Notes under the pieces: generated by a model
The model's database searches: none
The model's input: the letters and a program-made list of their open reading frames with translations, nothing else
Told to the model about the DNA's origin: nothing
Shown here: positions 58,822 through 60,568 of the stretch, piece by piece
Numbering within the stretch: the stretch's first letter is position 1
Layout: the number at the start of each line of letters is the position of its first letter
Made by a program: the position numbers and the translations under genes
IMG/VR virus record: IMGVR_UViG_3300034112_002807
Location: 1-60,568 of that record
Source: a virus
Strand: one strand, 5' to 3'
DNA: 60,568 nucleotides

Positions 58822-59292
58822 GAAGCCGAGCAAATGCAGCGGGGGCGAGAAGCAGCATAGCTCAGCCTAAGAAGAAATCCAGTGGGGGCGAGAGAAAATT
58901 GATGCAATGGGGGAACAGCCGGGCTGAAAACTTTACAGATTCAATATAAGTATAAGTGTCTGTGTGAAATAGACACTAAAAAAAATTTCGAGACATGGGC
59001 TTGAAAAAGTTGCGAAAATCGATTTTTTTCAGAGTGATGGGGGTATAAAGTAATTGCGTTGTTGAGATAAATGAGAGTTGATGTAGCTAGAGAAATAGGT
59101 GGAAGAGACTTGGTGAGAATAGGTAAAAAAAATTAGCGAGAGGGAATAGGTTGAAGAGAGCTGGTTGGAATAGGTAAAAAAAATTTAGGGGTGGGGGGAT
59201 GGCGTCTGCCCCTACTTGGCAGGGTTACCCCATCTAGTTACCTAGCAAGGGCAACCCTTACCGGGTCGGTTTAATTAAAGAATGAAGGATAA
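58822..59292. promoter_or_regulatory. Noncoding control region upstream of the packaging operon
   Basis: No convincing gene is seen in this 471-base stretch. It holds GGGGGCGAG twice (58845, 58884), an AT-rich inverted repeat AGTGTCT...AGACACT at 58955-58977 and the tandem AATAGGT repeats at 59091-59188. A nested inverted repeat (AGGGTT...AACCCT, with CTAGTTACCTAG inside) lies at 59221-59258. Such clustering near the terminase suggests a promoter, packaging site or replication origin, but I cannot choose among them. Confidence 0.5.
59091..59188. repeat. 51-base tandem duplication with four AATAGGT iterons
   Basis: Two imperfect copies of about 51 bases. AATAGGT occurs at 59094, 59118, 59145 and 59169 (spacing 24, 27, 24), and the second of each pair is followed by AAAAAAAATT. 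Regular spacing near two helical turns fits binding by a dimeric or oligomeric protein. Confidence 0.85.
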
Positions 59293-59316
59293 AGCCCGGC
59301 AGGATTAACTACCGGG
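59293..59316 (-). terminator. Terminator of the right-end gene
   Basis: GCCCGG/CCGGGC stem with a 12-base loop, followed on the - strand by TTTATCC. Lies 23 bases after the stop of the 59339 gene. Confidence 0.65.
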
Positions 59317-59338
59317 CCGTGGTTCCAGGCGCTGGCTG

Positions 59339-60151
59339 TTATTGAACCTGAGCGGCCTTGATGTCAGCTGTCGCCCTGTCCGCAAGGGCTTGCGTAAGGT
59401 CGTTCTCGGTGAGTTTGTGCTCTGGATCGATTTCCAGTGCGCCATTGTCTGCCCACCGGAGCCTGTAACCGGGGATCGCCTTCTGACAGGCGGTGAGGGC
59501 TGCTCCCTGGTCCTTGAATAGGGCGCCGTTGGCCTTCATGAGTAACAGGGCATCACCGATTGAGAGGCGACCTTTGCGAATTAGCAAAGCGGCTGCACTG
59601 ATCCCCCATAGGTTGGCGGCTATGGTTGCTTGCCATTTGTGCTGCTCGACTCGATCCGTGGGCTCGGGTTTGTGGATCGCAGGGGAGGGGGCGACAAGGG
59701 AGGGCACGGGCTCACCTTGGGCGCGATATGCGGGCATTTCCCAGAAACGTTGGTCGGGGTGGAGCTTGTCTGCGTTGGAAGCCCGATAGGTTCGCCAGCT
59801 GCGTTCACTCCAACGGCTGGCGTAGCTTTGCTGTTGCTGGAGTGCGGCAAGGGCTGGCGGTGAGAGGCTGACACCAAAACCGGCGGGCTCTGCTCCCTTT
59901 GTCGTCTTGGGGGCCTTGGGGCCTTTAGGGGCTGGCGGTGGTGTTAGTTGGCGGAGGATTTCCAGCAAAGACGGCGGGGCGGTTGCCGTGGTGGGATCGG
60001 TTGCGGGCTCGGTGCTGGGTTCGGTGGGCGGCTGGATGGTGACGCAGTCGCCACCTAAGGGGCCGGTGCGGGGGCCCTGGTGCTGGTGCTCGGGCTGGTG
60101 CTCGGGCTGGTGCTGGCTGGTGCTGGTGCTGGTGCGGTTGGCGCGTGCCAT
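59339..60151 (-). CDS. Unrecognised GC-rich protein with low-complexity N-terminus
   Basis: 270 residues from ATG 60151 (MARANRTSTSTSQHQPEHQP). A Thr/Pro/Gln-rich disordered part runs to about residue 90, then KAPKTTKGAEPAGFGVSLSP, a basic SRWSERSWRTYRASNADKLH segment, Pro-rich linker, and an alpha-rich C-terminal domain (ATIAANLWGISAAALLIRKG, SIGDALLLMKANGALFKDQG, TACQKAIPGYRLRWADNGAL, ending AQVQ). No family recognised. GC content and composition differ from the phage arms and recall host or plasmid genes. A longer start (60217) adds 22 residues. The C-terminal domain could be a DNA-binding helical bundle. Confidence 0.55.
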   Translation of the reverse strand: MARANRTSTSTSQHQPEHQPEHQHQGPRTGPLGGDCVTIQPPTEPSTEPATDPTTATAPPSLLEILRQLTPPPAPKGPKAPKTTKGAEPAGFGVSLSPPALAALQQQQSYASRWSERSWRTYRASNADKLHPDQRFWEMPAYRAQGEPVPSLVAPSPAIHKPEPTDRVEQHKWQATIAANLWGISAAALLIRKGRLSIGDALLLMKANGALFKDQGAALTACQKAIPGYRLRWADNGALEIDPEHKLTENDLTQALADRATADIKAAQVQ

Positions 60152-60487
60152 GGTTGATCTAAAGAAAGCCAGACTCGGTGTCTGGCAAGGGTCGCGCGGC
60201 GGATCCGATCCGCCCAATCGCGACGCGCAGTGGAGCGCGCGCGCGGCTATACCCGACCCAATGGGTCGGACTGACTGAGGCTAGCTAGTTGTCTAGGTTC
60301 ACTGTCCATAATGGCACCATCGGCGCCACACGTCAAGCGATAGGGGCAAGCGGGCAGGTTTTTAAGGTTTCCGCGTCGATTCTGGCTGGAGTGCCAACGG
60401 GCAGACACACCTAGCCTACCGGCGAGAATCGCGAGAATTAAGTTCTTAATCCGAACCGCTGCAGCAGACTTTATAGGTTTCACCCTG
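60152..60487. promoter_or_regulatory. Upstream region with two palindromes
   Basis: No credible gene. A perfect palindrome CCGACCC-AAT-GGGTCGG lies at 60253-60269, about 100 bases before the gene start, and ATTAAG-TT-CTTAAT at 60437-60450. Both look like operators for dimeric proteins. GCGCGC-rich DNA lies between the first and the gene. Further upstream are the direct repeats at the window edge. Confidence 0.5.
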
Positions 60488-60568
60488 ACCTTTAGCTGTA
60501 ACCTTTCGCCTGTAACTTGCTCCAGCTTGCTCCAGCTTGCTCAAACCTTTAGCTGTAACCTTTCGCCT
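60488..60568. repeat. Direct repeats at the right edge (57-base period)
   Basis: The 24-base unit beginning ACCTTTAGCTG and ending TTTCGCCT occurs at 60488-60511 and again at 60545-60568, the very last bases of the window. Between them are three near-copies of CTTGCTCCAG in tandem (10-base period). It may be an iteron array cut short by the contig end. Confidence 0.9.

Noticed and set aside
58955-58977. Inverted repeat AGTGTCT...AGACACT as a terminator of the ThyX operon
   Set aside because: It lies upstream of ThyX on the template and is followed by an A run only in the + direction, so it fits an operator better than a terminator for any known gene.
60488-60568. CRISPR array
   Set aside because: Only two repeats, with a spacer composed of a 10-base tandem repeat rather than unique sequence, and no cas genes.
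1-60568. Prophage or transposon insertion (integrase, insertion sequence)
   Set aside because: No integrase, transposase or paired att-like repeats were recognised; the terminal repeats do not flank the element on both sides.
1-60568. HIP1 (GCGATCGC) octamer as host signature
   Set aside because: I did not notice this motif; GATCGC and CGATCG occur singly but the full octamer was not seen, so it cannot be used to name the host.

Overview
The window looks like almost a complete genome, or a large contig, of a tailed double-stranded DNA phage (Caudoviricetes, siphovirus-type tail) that infects a cyanobacterium, probably a picocyanobacterium of the Synechococcus/Cyanobium kind. Evidence for the host is a cyanobacteria-type AbrB regulator (cyAbrB), a primary-type sigma factor resembling cyanobacterial group 1/2 factors, a DUF551-like protein of the sort common in cyanobacteria and their phages, and several small basic proteins typical of cyanophages. 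I found no integrase, no photosynthesis gene, no DNA polymerase, no complete primase and no convincing small terminase. Whether the phage is strictly lytic cannot be decided from the sequence.

Layout. Positions 1 to about 16.8 kb form the left arm, transcribed almost entirely on the + strand and tightly packed with overlapping start and stop codons. It holds an RNA polymerase alpha-CTD-like protein, a replication-initiator-like winged-helix protein, a DnaB helicase, a zinc-binding primase-like fragment, many small unknown genes, a tRNA-Met(CAT), and a recombination set (ERF annealing protein, PD-(D/E)XK exonuclease, SSB, RusA-like resolvase). It also holds nucleotide enzymes (dNMP kinase, MazG-like, dCTP deaminase), an NrdR-type zinc ribbon, a cyAbrB in its own promoter-terminator unit, and a sigma factor at the end. 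A few - strand genes interrupt it: an RHH protein, a three-gene cluster near 7 kb, an HNH nuclease and a 94-residue unknown.

From 16.8 to 58.8 kb almost everything is on the - strand. Reading in transcription order from the right: ThyX, large terminase, DUF4055-type portal, scaffold, a tail-anchored Arg/Ser-rich protein, three small basic proteins, a small unknown, major capsid protein, head-tail connectors, tail terminator, tail tube and a fibre cassette. Then come the tail chaperone pair (with a candidate +1 frameshift), a 2147-residue tape measure, tail-tip proteins (L/K/J-like), large beta-helix fibres and a spike, a lysis cassette (membrane proteins and a GH73 + L,D-transpeptidase lysin) and a metallophosphoesterase. 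The two arms converge with overlapping stop codons at 16833-16836.

The right end (58.8-60.6 kb) has a 470-base control region with an AATAGGT repeat cluster and nested inverted repeats. Beyond it lie one unrecognised, GC-rich gene and an AT-leaning stretch ending inside a direct-repeat array. This end may carry an origin or packaging function, or it may be a contig edge broken by repeats.

The most interesting theme is transcriptional: one phage carries a stand-alone alpha-CTD-like domain, a sigma factor, a cyAbrB homologue and an NrdR-like zinc ribbon without the ATP cone. These could together redirect host RNA polymerase and derepress host nucleotide synthesis. That combined reading is inference.
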